DNA of 64,000 nucleotides. Source: Pedobacter panaciterrae. Lineage in GTDB: Bacteria; Bacteroidota; Bacteroidia; Sphingobacteriales; Sphingobacteriaceae. Below the pieces are notes generated by a model. It was not told the origin of the DNA. It searched no databases and saw nothing but the letters and a program-made list of their open reading frames with translations. The stretch is from positions 124,001-188,000 of the forward strand of contig NZ_LGEL01000020.1 of assembly GCF_001636695.1 (NCBI RefSeq), in the 5' to 3' direction. Shown piece by piece: positions 46,231-54,945 of the stretch. A program made the position numbers and the translations under genes. Every line of letters begins with the position of its first letter. Position 1 is the first letter of the stretch.

Positions 46231-46701
46231 GTTTATCATTTGATTACTTAGTTTTTTGAGGTATCCAAATAAAATAAACCGGTACCTTCTGAACATCTTT
46301 TGGCATACCCGTAGATGATTTCCGCCAACGCTTTTGTAGTTCCGATGGAGATATTGTCCGAAATTCCGGTGTTATTGATATAACCTTCATAAGTCAGTAA
46401 AATTAGATTTACTAAAATTACTAATATTTTTAGTAAATTAGGAAAGTATTTTTCAATATTTTGATTACTCAAACCTACCTCTGGTTGGGTTAATCATCTG
46501 TTTATGTTTGCGCCAGATCCGCATCTAATACGCACCTTTTGTGCACCTATCGCACAAACAGGTACTTTTTTGCGCAAGAGCTGCGCAAAAGGTGTACAGA
46601 ATCTACGACCAAGACACTCTTCTTTTAAAAACAAGTATACACTTTCTGAAATGTCAGAATAGTCTACTTTATTTAAAAAGATTTTGTTCTTAAATTAATA
46701 C
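46231..46701. other. Non-coding gap with several inverted repeats before the arsenic operon
   Basis: No convincing gene. It contains: an 11-bp perfect stem ATTTACTAAAA/TTTTAGTAAAT (46407-46438), with a third TTACTAA in its loop; a hairpin TTGTGC/GCACAA (46539-46557); and a hairpin TTTTGCGCA/TGCGCAAAA with a 5-nt loop (46568-46590). The last two are also partly complementary to each other. A 74-codon minus-strand frame (46248-46472) starts with TTG and has no recognisable domain. Confidence 0.6.
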
Positions 46702-46717
46702 ATCGTAATATTGCGAT
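46702..46717. promoter_or_regulatory. ArsR operator upstream of arsR
   Basis: ATCGTAATATTGCGAT is an imperfect palindrome (ATCGTAAT/ATTGCGAT, one mismatch pair) ending 8 bp before the arsR ATG. The same motif recurs at 47074-47089. Two copies flanking the regulator gene suggest autoregulation. Confidence 0.65.
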
Positions 46718-46725
46718 ACAAAATT

Positions 46726-47055
46726 ATGGGACTAACAAAAACAGAAATATTTACTCAGGAACAAAACCACCTGGCAGTGATGCTCAAAGCAATGGCACAC
46801 CCTGCACGTATTGCGATTTTGCAACAAATTATTAAAGCCAACACCTGCATATGTGGAGACCTGGTTGAGGAACTCGGACTTGCACAAGCCACCATATCCC
46901 AGCATTTAAAAGAATTGAAAACCGCGGGTATTATACAAGGTACAATTGAAGGGGTGAGTGTTTGTTATTGCATCAATCCAACAGTATGGAATGAACTTCA
47001 GAAACAACTTTCGGCTTTCTTCTCAACTTATGAATTAAAGACAAACTGCTGTTAA
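46726..47055 (+). CDS. arsR: ArsR-family arsenic-responsive repressor
   Basis: About 109 residues with a winged helix-turn-helix (AMAHPARIAILQQI ... GLAQATISQHLKELKTAGII). The Cys pair in TCICGDL, at the start of the HTH, is the expected As(III)-binding site, and a terminal Cys pair (TNCC) may complete it. I place the start at the ATG at 46726. The longer frame beginning at 46711 would use a TTG inside the operator. It is the first gene of the operon arsR-DUF6428-arsC-acr3. Confidence 0.94.
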   Translation: MGLTKTEIFTQEQNHLAVMLKAMAHPARIAILQQIIKANTCICGDLVEELGLAQATISQHLKELKTAGIIQGTIEGVSVCYCINPTVWNELQKQLSAFFSTYELKTNCC

Positions 47056-47073
47056 AAAAATTTGACCCAATAT

Positions 47074-47089
47074 ATCGTAATATTGCAAT
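47074..47089. promoter_or_regulatory. Second ArsR-type operator, between arsR and the DUF6428 gene
   Basis: ATCGTAATATTGCAAT is the same motif as at 46702 with one change. It lies 20 bp before the DUF6428 start, so the structural genes may have their own repressed promoter. Confidence 0.6.
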
Positions 47090-47109
47090 TAAACAATTAA
47101 ATAAACATC

Positions 47110-47604
47110 ATGAATACAAATGAATTAATCAACTGGCAAACATTTAAAAGCAAATTGCAGGATAATCCTGAGCTTACTTTACAATTTCAGTATGCCGAGA
47201 ACAAATGGGTAGATGCGTCATACCACATCACTGAAATTAAACAGGCACCCATTGTGTCGGTAGATTGCGGAGGGATTATGAACACGTGGACAGAAATCAT
47301 AGTTCAGCTATGGGAACCCTCTGTTAGGGATAATGAAAGAGCAATGAAGATCAGCAAAGCATTGTCAATTATTGAACTTGTCGAAAAAAGTCTGCCCCTA
47401 AATCCAATGGCTGTAGTAAAAATAGAATTTGGAAATTCTCAATTTGACACCCGTCAGATGTATCCTGGAGAATTCATTGTTGACGACGAAAACTTCGTTG
47501 TGAATCTGAATCCGGATTTTACACAATGCAAAGCGATTAATAGAGGAGAAAGTTGTGGTTCAGAAGAAACCGTTTCTTGTACCCCAGGCGGCGGTTGCTG
47601 CTAG
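47110..47604 (+). CDS. DUF6428 family protein of the arsenic operon, Cys-rich tail
   Basis: A 164-residue protein resembling the DUF6428 family found in Bacteroidota arsenic operons (TLQFQYAENKWVDASYHITEIKQ; VDCGGIMNTWTEIIVQLWEP). The C-terminus carries five cysteines (SCGSEETVSCTPGGGCC), a plausible As(III)-binding or shuttling tail. It lies 8 bp before arsC. Function is not established; an arsenite-handling role is inferred from position and cysteines. Confidence 0.8.
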   Translation: MNTNELINWQTFKSKLQDNPELTLQFQYAENKWVDASYHITEIKQAPIVSVDCGGIMNTWTEIIVQLWEPSVRDNERAMKISKALSIIELVEKSLPLNPMAVVKIEFGNSQFDTRQMYPGEFIVDDENFVVNLNPDFTQCKAINRGESCGSEETVSCTPGGGCC

Positions 47605-47612
47605 TTAAACGT

Positions 47613-48026
47613 ATGAAAAAGATACTCGTATTATGTACCGGCAACAGTTGCCGCAGTCAGATTGCAGAAGGCTATTTAAGATTCTTTGCAAATAACAATG
47701 CAGAGATTTATAGCGCCGGAATTGAAACGCACGGTGTAAATCCAAAAGCCATTGAAACCATGAAGGAAGATGATATCGACATCTCGTCACACACTTCCAA
47801 CAACATTAATGAATACATGGATATTGATTTTGATTATGTAATTACTGTATGTGACAATGCCAAAGAAAGTTGTCCTTTCTTCCCTGGTAAGGCCCAAAAA
47901 TTCCATTATAATTTCCCCGACCCGTCCAGGGCAACAGGAACTGATGAAGAAATCAAAACGCAATTCAGAAATGTAAGGGATATGATTAAAGCATACTGTC
48001 AGGATTTTATAAAAAAAAATATTTAA
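47613..48026 (+). CDS. arsC: Thioredoxin-type arsenate reductase (low-MW phosphatase fold)
   Basis: A 137-residue enzyme that reduces arsenate to arsenite. The phosphate loop CTGNSCRSQ (Cys8, X5, Arg14) and the cysteine relay pair in [14 protein letters not shown] (near 80 and 87) match the Bacillus-type ArsC regenerated by thioredoxin. The ATG at 47613 gives the canonical [10 protein letters not shown] start; a longer frame would overlap the upstream gene. Its stop overlaps the acr3 ATG by one base (TAATG). Confidence 0.95.
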   Translation: MKKILVLCTGNSCRSQIAEGYLRFFANNNAEIYSAGIETHGVNPKAIETMKEDDIDISSHTSNNINEYMDIDFDYVITVCDNAKESCPFFPGKAQKFHYNFPDPSRATGTDEEIKTQFRNVRDMIKAYCQDFIKKNI

Positions 48027-49060
48027 TGGAAAGGAAAAAATTAAGTTTTCTTGATCGTTACCTGACTTTATGGATATTCCTTGCTATGGCTGCTGGTATT
48101 GGAATCGGATATTTATTTCCATCTTCCTCTACCGTTATCAATTCTTTATCCAGCGGAACAACAAATATTCCGCTGGCTATAGGATTGATACTCATGATGT
48201 ACCCACCACTAGCCAAAGTTAAATACGAAAATATGGGCAGGGTGTTTAAAGACACCAGGGTACTCTCTCTGTCTTTAGTACTTAATTGGATTATAGGGCC
48301 GGCACTCATGTTTATACTAGCCGTCGTCTTTTTACATGACTACCCTGAATATATGGTGGGCTTAATTTTGATTGGTCTTGCCAGATGCATTGCAATGGTA
48401 GTTGTATGGAATGAACTTGCGGAAGGTGACAGAGCGTATGCTGCTGGCCTGATTGCCATGAACAGCATTTTCCAGGTTTTACTCTACAGTGTATTTGCCT
48501 ATATGTTTATTACTGTTTTACCTCCGTTTTTTGGATTAAAGGGGCTAGAAGTAAACATAACCATTGGACAAATCGCAGAAAGTGTAGCGATCTATCTTGG
48601 GATACCATTTGCCATGGGTATTATCAGCCGCTATATGCTAATAAAACTCAAAGGAGAAACCTGGTTTCAAACTAAATTTGTTCCGCTGATTTCACCTGTT
48701 ACGCTGATAGCCCTATTATTCACAATTGTGATCATGTTCAGTTTAAAAGGTGATCTGATTATAAAAATTCCCATGGATGTAATCCGGATAGCAATACCAT
48801 TGGTTATCTATTTTGTGATCATGTTTATCTTCAGCTTCTTTATGGGCAAATATTTCGGCGCAGATTATGCTAAAAACACAGCAATTGCATTTACTGCAAC
48901 CGGCAATAATTTTGAGCTGGCAATAGCTGTTGCAATTGGAGTTTTCGGAATTAATTCAGGCCAGGCATTTGCAGGTGTTATTGGTCCACTGGTTGAAGTA
49001 CCAGCGCTTATTGGACTTGTGAATGTTGCTTTTTGGTTTAGAAAAAAGTATTACAGGTAA
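48026..49060 (+). CDS. acr3: ACR3-family arsenite efflux transporter
   Basis: A 344-residue inner-membrane protein with about ten transmembrane helices. The conserved Cys in [18 protein letters not shown] and the later [22 protein letters not shown] region are typical of ACR3 (ArsB/BASS superfamily). It exports the arsenite formed by ArsC. It is the last gene of the ars operon and ends directly next to the DeoR remnant, with no obvious terminator. Confidence 0.95.
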   Translation: MERKKLSFLDRYLTLWIFLAMAAGIGIGYLFPSSSTVINSLSSGTTNIPLAIGLILMMYPPLAKVKYENMGRVFKDTRVLSLSLVLNWIIGPALMFILAVVFLHDYPEYMVGLILIGLARCIAMVVVWNELAEGDRAYAAGLIAMNSIFQVLLYSVFAYMFITVLPPFFGLKGLEVNITIGQIAESVAIYLGIPFAMGIISRYMLIKLKGETWFQTKFVPLISPVTLIALLFTIVIMFSLKGDLIIKIPMDVIRIAIPLVIYFVIMFIFSFFMGKYFGADYAKNTAIAFTATGNNFELAIAVAIGVFGINSGQAFAGVIGPLVEVPALIGLVNVAFWFRKKYYR

Positions 49061-49061
49061 G

Positions 49062-49653
49062 CTATTGCAATACCATTACTCCTTCTTGCTCAATTCTCTT
49101 TTTTAAGACGGCCGCCAATTGAACATCTGTAACTAAAAAGTCTATTGTTTTCAAAGCCCCAAATTTAACATAGGCATCTTTTCCGATTTTTGAGGAGTCG
49201 GCAAGTAAATAAATGCGCTCCGCATTCCTCAGAAAAGCTTTTGTTATTTGGGCTTCCTTTTCGCTATGCGCTGTTAACCATTTTGTAGTGATATGCCGTC
49301 AACCCCTACAAAAGCTTTAGAGACGTGATAGGTATCGATGTGCTGAACAGCCATATCTCCATGCACTGCCCTGCGTTCTTTATCCAACTCACCTCCTATT
49401 AAATTTATTCTGATACCGAGTGTGTCTATTAATTCAGCTACTATTGCAAAGAATTGGTGATGATTTTCAGTTTGCTAAGCTTTTTTAAATGGGCACACAT
49501 GGCAAACACCGTACTTCCGCAATCCATAAATATAGTATCTTCAACATTAGCAGCAGCCAGTTTTCCTATTTCCTGCTTATTTCCTGTATTAGTAGTTTGC
49601 TTTTTATTGAATGCTACTAAGGACAGATTATCAAGTTTCATAACACCTTTCAA
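49062..49653 (-). pseudogene. Decayed DeoR/GlpR-family regulator (C-terminal sensor domain only)
   Basis: Three consecutive minus-strand frames join into one DeoR sensor domain. Frame one (to about 49445): KQEIGKLAAANVEDTIFMDCGSTVF and KIITNS. Frame two (about 49445-49290): VAELIDTLGIRINLIGGELD and KAFVGVDGISLQNG. Frame three (to 49062): LADSSKIGKDAYVKFGALK and TIDFLVTDVQLAAVL. At least two frameshifts and internal stops break it, and the N-terminal HTH is absent because a stop lies just upstream. It follows a Gfo/Idh gene, which it may once have regulated. Sequencing errors could mimic the frameshifts but not the missing HTH. Confidence 0.85.
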
Positions 49654-49686
49654 AAATCATGGTGTAAATTCATTTTTTAAAAGAGC

Positions 49687-50799
49687 TTATAGCTTTAGCG
49701 GTATCTTTTTACCTGTTTTAGCTGCAAGATAGATGGCTTCTATAATTTTCAGATCCTTCAGCGCCTCTTCCCCGTTAACTGGCACTACCGGCTCTTTACC
49801 TTCTAGAATAATACCTGCCATTTCTTCCATCTGAACGGTTTGATGTGTAGTATGGGGCTGTGTTAGTTCCCCTTTATGCGTACGTCCTTTTATTGGCCCA
49901 TAACCTGTAGAGGGCTGCATTTCGGCAAAACCTTTCTCTCCGGCCAGGTAAAACCTGTCGAGATAATTTATATTGTAGGTTGAAAGGTAAGAAGCTATAG
50001 CTCCACCCGGGAATCCCATCTGGAATTGAATTGTTTCATCAACTCCTTCTTTAAATATTTGAGGATTTGTTTTGGTTTCCTGTGCTGTTACCCAAATAGG
50101 TTCTTCGCCAATCATGTATCGGGAACCATTTATAGCATAAATACCAATATCCATCATTGCACCGCCTCCTGCAAGTTGCTTATTCAATCGCCATTGTTTT
50201 GGATCTCCAATCTTAAAGCCGCATTGTCCTTGAAAAAACATAATCTTTCCAAATTCTCCAGCGTTTCTCATTCGAATAACTTCGAGGGTTTTGGGTTCAA
50301 AATGCATCCTATACCCCACCAGTAATTTCACATTTGCCTTTTTACAGGCATCGATCATTTCCAGTCCCTCTTTTGGATTTATTGCCATTGGCTTTTCGCA
50401 AATGGCATGTTTACCTGCTTTAGCAACACGAATAACATGATCGTGATGAAGCGCATTAGGGGTAATTACATAAACTGCATCAATATCTGGATTGTTCTTT
50501 ATCTGATCAAAATTCTCGTAGTTATAGCAGTTCTTTTCAGGAATATTATATTTAGTTTGCCAATCTTTAATTTTTGAAGGTGTCCCACTGATCACGCCTA
50601 CCAGTTTTGCTTTTACACAGGATTGCATTGCTTCTGCAACACGGGTACCATATCCGCCAAGTCCCATAATTGCTACACGTAGCACTGGCCCGTCATAAGT
50701 CTTATCAATATTTTTTGCTGCCCATCCGGAAAGAGGAATAAAAGGTAAAACCAACGAAGAAATCCCAAGTTTCTGTAAAAAGTCGCGACGTGTATCCAT
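49687..50799 (-). CDS. Gfo/Idh/MocA-family oxidoreductase with Tat-like signal
   Basis: A 370-residue protein. The N-terminus TRRDFLQKLGISSLVLPFIPLSGWAA is a twin-arginine signal. The Rossmann fold starts VAIMGLGGYGTRVAEAM, and the classic AICEKPMAINP signature is present (EKP). The C-terminal domain has MMDIGIYAINGSRYMIGEEP and resembles glucose-fructose oxidoreductase. This would be the third exported oxidoreductase of the window, but it lies apart from the main carbohydrate locus. The substrate is unknown. Confidence 0.88.
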   Translation of the reverse strand: MDTRRDFLQKLGISSLVLPFIPLSGWAAKNIDKTYDGPVLRVAIMGLGGYGTRVAEAMQSCVKAKLVGVISGTPSKIKDWQTKYNIPEKNCYNYENFDQIKNNPDIDAVYVITPNALHHDHVIRVAKAGKHAICEKPMAINPKEGLEMIDACKKANVKLLVGYRMHFEPKTLEVIRMRNAGEFGKIMFFQGQCGFKIGDPKQWRLNKQLAGGGAMMDIGIYAINGSRYMIGEEPIWVTAQETKTNPQIFKEGVDETIQFQMGFPGGAIASYLSTYNINYLDRFYLAGEKGFAEMQPSTGYGPIKGRTHKGELTQPHTTHQTVQMEEMAGIILEGKEPVVPVNGEEALKDLKIIEAIYLAAKTGKKIPLKL

Positions 50800-50944
50800 A
50801 GTTAAATCGTTTTAAGCACAATTTACGTATTTTACATATAAAAACGGAAGTTTTATGGCGTTAACATACTATAAACAAAAATGTTGGCTTACATTTAGCT
50901 GTAAAAAAGCGACCAAAAACTAAATACTGTAACCAATCACCTAT

Positions 50945-52933
50945 ATGCGCCGTTTTCTTCTTTTAATTGCTCTTATACTTTTTACGAAAATTCAGGCTAT
51001 TGCTCAGGTTATTTATGTTAATGATAAAACACCTTACAGTAATATAGGCAGGCAGGTAACTTACATTGAAGATAAAACGGCCCTGTTAACGGTTGATGAA
51101 GTTAAGACCCTGGACAAGGCTGGCAAATTCAAGCCTGGTGAATCAAACATATTAAATCTGGGAAATACATCATCCGCGTTCTGGATTAAAATTAACTACG
51201 TTAATCAAAGCTCGGGCAAAGCTTATTTAATTATAGATGTACCAAATATCGAACATCTTGATTGCTATGCAGATAAGATGGACGGAACCCAACTCCACTT
51301 AAAATCAGGTTTTTTAACCCCTTCAACCACGGGAGTAAAATCAGAAAACCGCTATACTTTCAGTTTACCCAGAGGCAACAACCAGACCGACATACAGCAG
51401 GTTTTCCTCCGGGTTAAATCAGACAATTACCTGCCCCTTCCTTTAAAGATGGCTACTTCAGACACGTTAGTTTCTGGCCCTAATTTCAGAGACTATCTGG
51501 AAATTATTTTCATGGGTGTTCTTCTTTCTTTACTGGTATTTAACATTTTCCTGTACATGAGCATGAAGGACAATATATACCTCTATTACTGTTTGTATGT
51601 GCCTGGCTTGTTTATTTATGTTTCTTTATATCTGAGAGGATATGCTTATCTTCTTTCGCCTGAGCTCAGGAGGGTCATCAATCTTTACCCTCATGCTTTC
51701 CTGGCAATAACAATGATTTTTGGAATTTTATTTTGCAGACGCTTTCTTAATCTTCGGGTAACTGCGCCAAAATTTTTACGGATTTACCAAATACTTATTT
51801 TCTTCTGCATCGCTCTGTTTTTTGTCAGCATTCTTGGTTATAAAAGTATAGCAGCCGATTATACGCAGATATCAATGTTTATTTACCCCATCATCTTATG
51901 GTTTTCGGGATATATTGCATATAAAAGAGGGCATACGCCAGCCAAATATTATATTCTTGCCTGGAGCTTCATAACCCTGGCCATCATTATTGTTATTTTA
52001 ACTCTTGTAAAGGTATTTCCTTTTACAGATTACACTTTTGACCTTTTACCCGTTGGCTCAGCAATTGAATTATTACTGTTGTCATTTGCTATGGGATATC
52101 GTTATAATGTGGTAATTAAACGGGAACGGGAAACACGTGATGAGAACCTGATGTTGGTAAGCGATCAGAATCTACACTTAGAAAACCTTGTAAAGGAACG
52201 TACATTGAAACTCAGCGAGACGATATCGGAACTGCAAATTTCCAATTCCGTAAAGAACAAGTTATTCTCTATTATTGCCCATGACCTCAGAAGCCCTTTC
52301 AACAGTCTGACAGGAATCTTTGCCCTTAAAGATATGGATATGCTAACCCTGGAAGATTATAAAATGCTGTTAACAGAAAATCAAAAACATATTGAAACCA
52401 TCAACAGTTCTTTAAATAATCTTTTGTATTGGGCAAGGCGGCAAATGGAGGTGGTAAATAGTGTACCTACTACATTTGATCTTAAACCTTTTATTGAAGA
52501 ACTGCTTTTAGTTTACCTGCCATTGATTCATAAGAAGGGAATCACGACTGACATAGATCTATCGGAATCCTTTTCAGCTTATGCAGACGAAGACCATGTG
52601 CAACTCATTCTGAGAAATCTGATTGACAATGCGATTAAGTTTACCACCACTGGCAATAGAATTGGAATCGTATTAAAAAAGCAAGATGATATGGTAGAGA
52701 TTTGTGTATGGAATACGATCAATAATCCTGAGCAATTTGATCTGGAACATATTCGAAATCCAAAAGCCGAAGGCGCCACCTATGGAACGGAAAATGAAAA
52801 AGGTATGGGTTTAGGCCTTAACCTGATTAGAGAATACATTAAGGCCAATGGCAGTAAACTGAACATTGACCTAATAGGAAATCAAGTATTTTTTAGTTTT
52901 GATTTACCTCTATCCAGTTCCCATCCTCTCTGA
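50945..52933 (+). CDS. 7TM-DISM sensor histidine kinase
   Basis: A 662-residue membrane kinase: signal peptide (to about 21), 7TMR-DISMED2 beta domain (about 30-165), seven hydrophobic helices (about 180-395), a coiled coil (about 400-440), then dimerisation and ATPase domains. The H-box is SIIAHDLRSPFNSL (His near 446), the N-box NLIDNAIKFT and the G2 motif GMGLGLNL. The G1 box is degenerate: VEICVWNTINNPEQF replaces the expected DxGxG. No response regulator is adjacent. Its 3' end overlaps the convergent ispG gene by 41 bp. Confidence 0.9.
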   Translation: MRRFLLLIALILFTKIQAIAQVIYVNDKTPYSNIGRQVTYIEDKTALLTVDEVKTLDKAGKFKPGESNILNLGNTSSAFWIKINYVNQSSGKAYLIIDVPNIEHLDCYADKMDGTQLHLKSGFLTPSTTGVKSENRYTFSLPRGNNQTDIQQVFLRVKSDNYLPLPLKMATSDTLVSGPNFRDYLEIIFMGVLLSLLVFNIFLYMSMKDNIYLYYCLYVPGLFIYVSLYLRGYAYLLSPELRRVINLYPHAFLAITMIFGILFCRRFLNLRVTAPKFLRIYQILIFFCIALFFVSILGYKSIAADYTQISMFIYPIILWFSGYIAYKRGHTPAKYYILAWSFITLAIIIVILTLVKVFPFTDYTFDLLPVGSAIELLLLSFAMGYRYNVVIKRERETRDENLMLVSDQNLHLENLVKERTLKLSETISELQISNSVKNKLFSIIAHDLRSPFNSLTGIFALKDMDMLTLEDYKMLLTENQKHIETINSSLNNLLYWARRQMEVVNSVPTTFDLKPFIEELLLVYLPLIHKKGITTDIDLSESFSAYADEDHVQLILRNLIDNAIKFTTTGNRIGIVLKKQDDMVEICVWNTINNPEQFDLEHIRNPKAEGATYGTENEKGMGLGLNLIREYIKANGSKLNIDLIGNQVFFSFDLPLSSSHPL

Positions 52934-54896
52934 TAAGTTCAATCAGATCGTCGAGGGCACGGGCGGCATTTACATTTTTCTTCACAACTTCTTTCCCGCG
53001 ATAAAGTGTTATTTTATCAGGACCGGTACCTACATATCCATAGTCGGCATCAGCCATTTCACCCGGACCATTTACAATACAACCCATAATACCAATTTTA
53101 ATTCCTTTAAGATGATCTGTACGGGAGCGGATAAGTTGGGTGGTTTCCTGAAGATCAAAAAGCGTTCGTCCGCAGCTTGGGCAAGAGATATATTCCGTTT
53201 TAGAAATCCGGGTACGTGTTGCCTGTAAAATACCAAAACTTGTAGCATTAATTAATGATATGCTTATATTTTCATCAGCACTGATCCATATACCGTCGCC
53301 AAGTCCATCAGTAAACAAAGCACCAAGATCAGTAGCGGCATGCAGCATCAGATCATCAGCACCAATACCAGAATATTCTCTTTTTACAATAACTGGTATT
53401 TGTAAATTATGCTTCATTAACGCTACAAAAAACGCTCTTTGCATAGCCATACCATGTGAAGCAGCAGTTTCTAATACAACAACAACATTTGACTGCAATT
53501 TAGAAAGGTCTTTATTAATCCCCTCTTCAGCCTTTATTTTAACAAAATTTAAATACTCATCTTTAATATCCGCGACAGCATATTCTTCAAATGAATATAA
53601 AGGGTGGCAATTGTTTTTATCCTTTAAATTCACCCAGATCTGATAGTTATAAATCTGCTTTAAATTACCTGGAAAAGAGAATGAAGGCAATGCATCTCCA
53701 AGGTAAACCATATCAGTAGCCTGATCTGCCATGTTATATTTATCCAGGCCAGCACTATATTTATAACCAACAGCTGTTAAAAAATACGGATCCTTTAAAT
53801 TTTCTTTAGATGCATCAACTATGACTACCGGATGATGATGATCACCAATATGCTGTACAGATTGTGTATGCCTGCGATTGTATTCGTAAGGATTGTAAGG
53901 AAGTTCTTTTACAGTAATGCTTTCCTGTTGTCCGCCAATAATTGAATTTGAATTTTCTCCACTTAAAAGTGCTCTGGTTTCATACCTTAGGGCCAATGCT
54001 TTTGCAACGGGAGCTTCAAATTCAGGATCCTCTGTTAAAGAAACCCTAATGGTATCACCCAATCCGTCTTCAAGTAATGTTCCAATACCTACTGCCGATT
54101 TAATACGGCCGTCTTCTCCATCGCCTGCCTCTGTTACCCCGAGGTGTAATGGATAATTCATACCTTCTTTTACCATGGTTTCGACCAGTAAACGGTATGC
54201 CTGAACCATAACCTGTGTATTGCTGGCTTTCATTGAGATTACCAGATTATAATAATTCTGATCCTCACACATGCGAATAAACTCCATTGCCGATTCAACC
54301 ATACCCCTTGGAGTATCGCCGTAATGGCTCATAATACGGTCTGACAATGACCCATGGTTAGTTCCAATACGCATTGCAGTTCCATATTCTTTACAGATCT
54401 TTACAAGTGGCGTAAATTTTTTATATATGCGTTCGAGCTCTGCCTGATAAGCCTGCTGTGTATATTCAATATTTTCGAAGCGTTTTTTATCTGCGTAGTT
54501 ACCAGGATTTACCCTTACTTTTTCTACGATACGGGCAGCAGCTTCAGCAGCATTTGGGGTAAAGTGGATGTCAGCCACCAATGGAACATTGTACCCGCGG
54601 AATCTTAATTCTTTTTTAATGTTAGCAAGGTTTTCTGCTTCCTTCATACTTGGCGCAGTAATACGAACATATTCACAACCAGAGTTCACCATTCTGATGG
54701 TTTGTTCAACCGTGCCCAGGGTATCCATGGTATCAGTTGTGGTCATAGATTGGATACGGATTGGATTTAACCCTCCCATAGGAATATCCCCAATACTAAC
54801 CTCTCTGGTTAGAAATCTTGAATATTGGGTTAAACTGTTACAATACCCTCCTTTTAACTCTTTCTGTAACGCGCTCTGATCAAATACTTTTTCCAT
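52893..54896 (-). CDS. ispG: 4-hydroxy-3-methylbut-2-en-1-yl diphosphate synthase, long three-domain form
   Basis: A 667-residue enzyme of the MEP isoprenoid pathway. The N-terminal TIM barrel has IPMGGLNPIRIQSMTTTDT, NPGNYADKKRF and ISMKASNTQVM; a central insert domain (about 290-530) is typical of Bacteroidota and plant enzymes. The C-terminal iron-sulfur domain has ISCPSCGRTLF (Cys near 570 and 573) and IMGCIVNGPGEMADADYG (Cys near 606), the ligands of the 4Fe-4S cluster. The start ATG has a TATCTTTG -7-like box about 20 bp upstream. Confidence 0.97.
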   Translation of the reverse strand: MEKVFDQSALQKELKGGYCNSLTQYSRFLTREVSIGDIPMGGLNPIRIQSMTTTDTMDTLGTVEQTIRMVNSGCEYVRITAPSMKEAENLANIKKELRFRGYNVPLVADIHFTPNAAEAAARIVEKVRVNPGNYADKKRFENIEYTQQAYQAELERIYKKFTPLVKICKEYGTAMRIGTNHGSLSDRIMSHYGDTPRGMVESAMEFIRMCEDQNYYNLVISMKASNTQVMVQAYRLLVETMVKEGMNYPLHLGVTEAGDGEDGRIKSAVGIGTLLEDGLGDTIRVSLTEDPEFEAPVAKALALRYETRALLSGENSNSIIGGQQESITVKELPYNPYEYNRRHTQSVQHIGDHHHPVVIVDASKENLKDPYFLTAVGYKYSAGLDKYNMADQATDMVYLGDALPSFSFPGNLKQIYNYQIWVNLKDKNNCHPLYSFEEYAVADIKDEYLNFVKIKAEEGINKDLSKLQSNVVVVLETAASHGMAMQRAFFVALMKHNLQIPVIVKREYSGIGADDLMLHAATDLGALFTDGLGDGIWISADENISISLINATSFGILQATRTRISKTEYISCPSCGRTLFDLQETTQLIRSRTDHLKGIKIGIMGCIVNGPGEMADADYGYVGTGPDKITLYRGKEVVKKNVNAARALDDLIELIREDGNWIEVNQN

Positions 54897-54913
54897 GACT
54901 TGCTAATGTGCTA

Positions 54914-54921
54914 CAAAGATA
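54914..54921 (-). promoter_or_regulatory. Candidate -7 box (TATCTTTG) for ispG
   Basis: The minus strand reads TATCTTTG, matching TAnnTTTG, about 18-25 bp before the ispG start. No -33 element at the usual spacing was found. Confidence 0.35.
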
Positions 54922-54945
54922 AAGATTATGTTTATAACTGTTATG

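Noticed and set aside
46248-46472. Minus-strand 74-codon frame as a gene
   Set aside because: TTG start, no domain resemblance and low-complexity hydrophobic start; lies within an inverted-repeat-rich gap.
46711-46725. Longer arsR start
   Set aside because: It uses a TTG inside the operator palindrome; the ATG at 46726 fits the family.
47553-47612. Longer arsC start
   Set aside because: It overlaps the DUF6428 gene and adds residues unlike the family; [10 protein letters not shown] is canonical.
49441-49653. 70-codon frame as a stand-alone small gene
   Set aside because: It is clearly the first fragment of the broken DeoR sensor domain and continues in other frames.
53260-53643. Long plus-strand frame opposite ispG, and similar long antisense frames opposite hemE, hemCD and GH31
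   Set aside because: They lie antisense to strongly conserved genes, show no domain and follow the codon pattern of the opposite strand.
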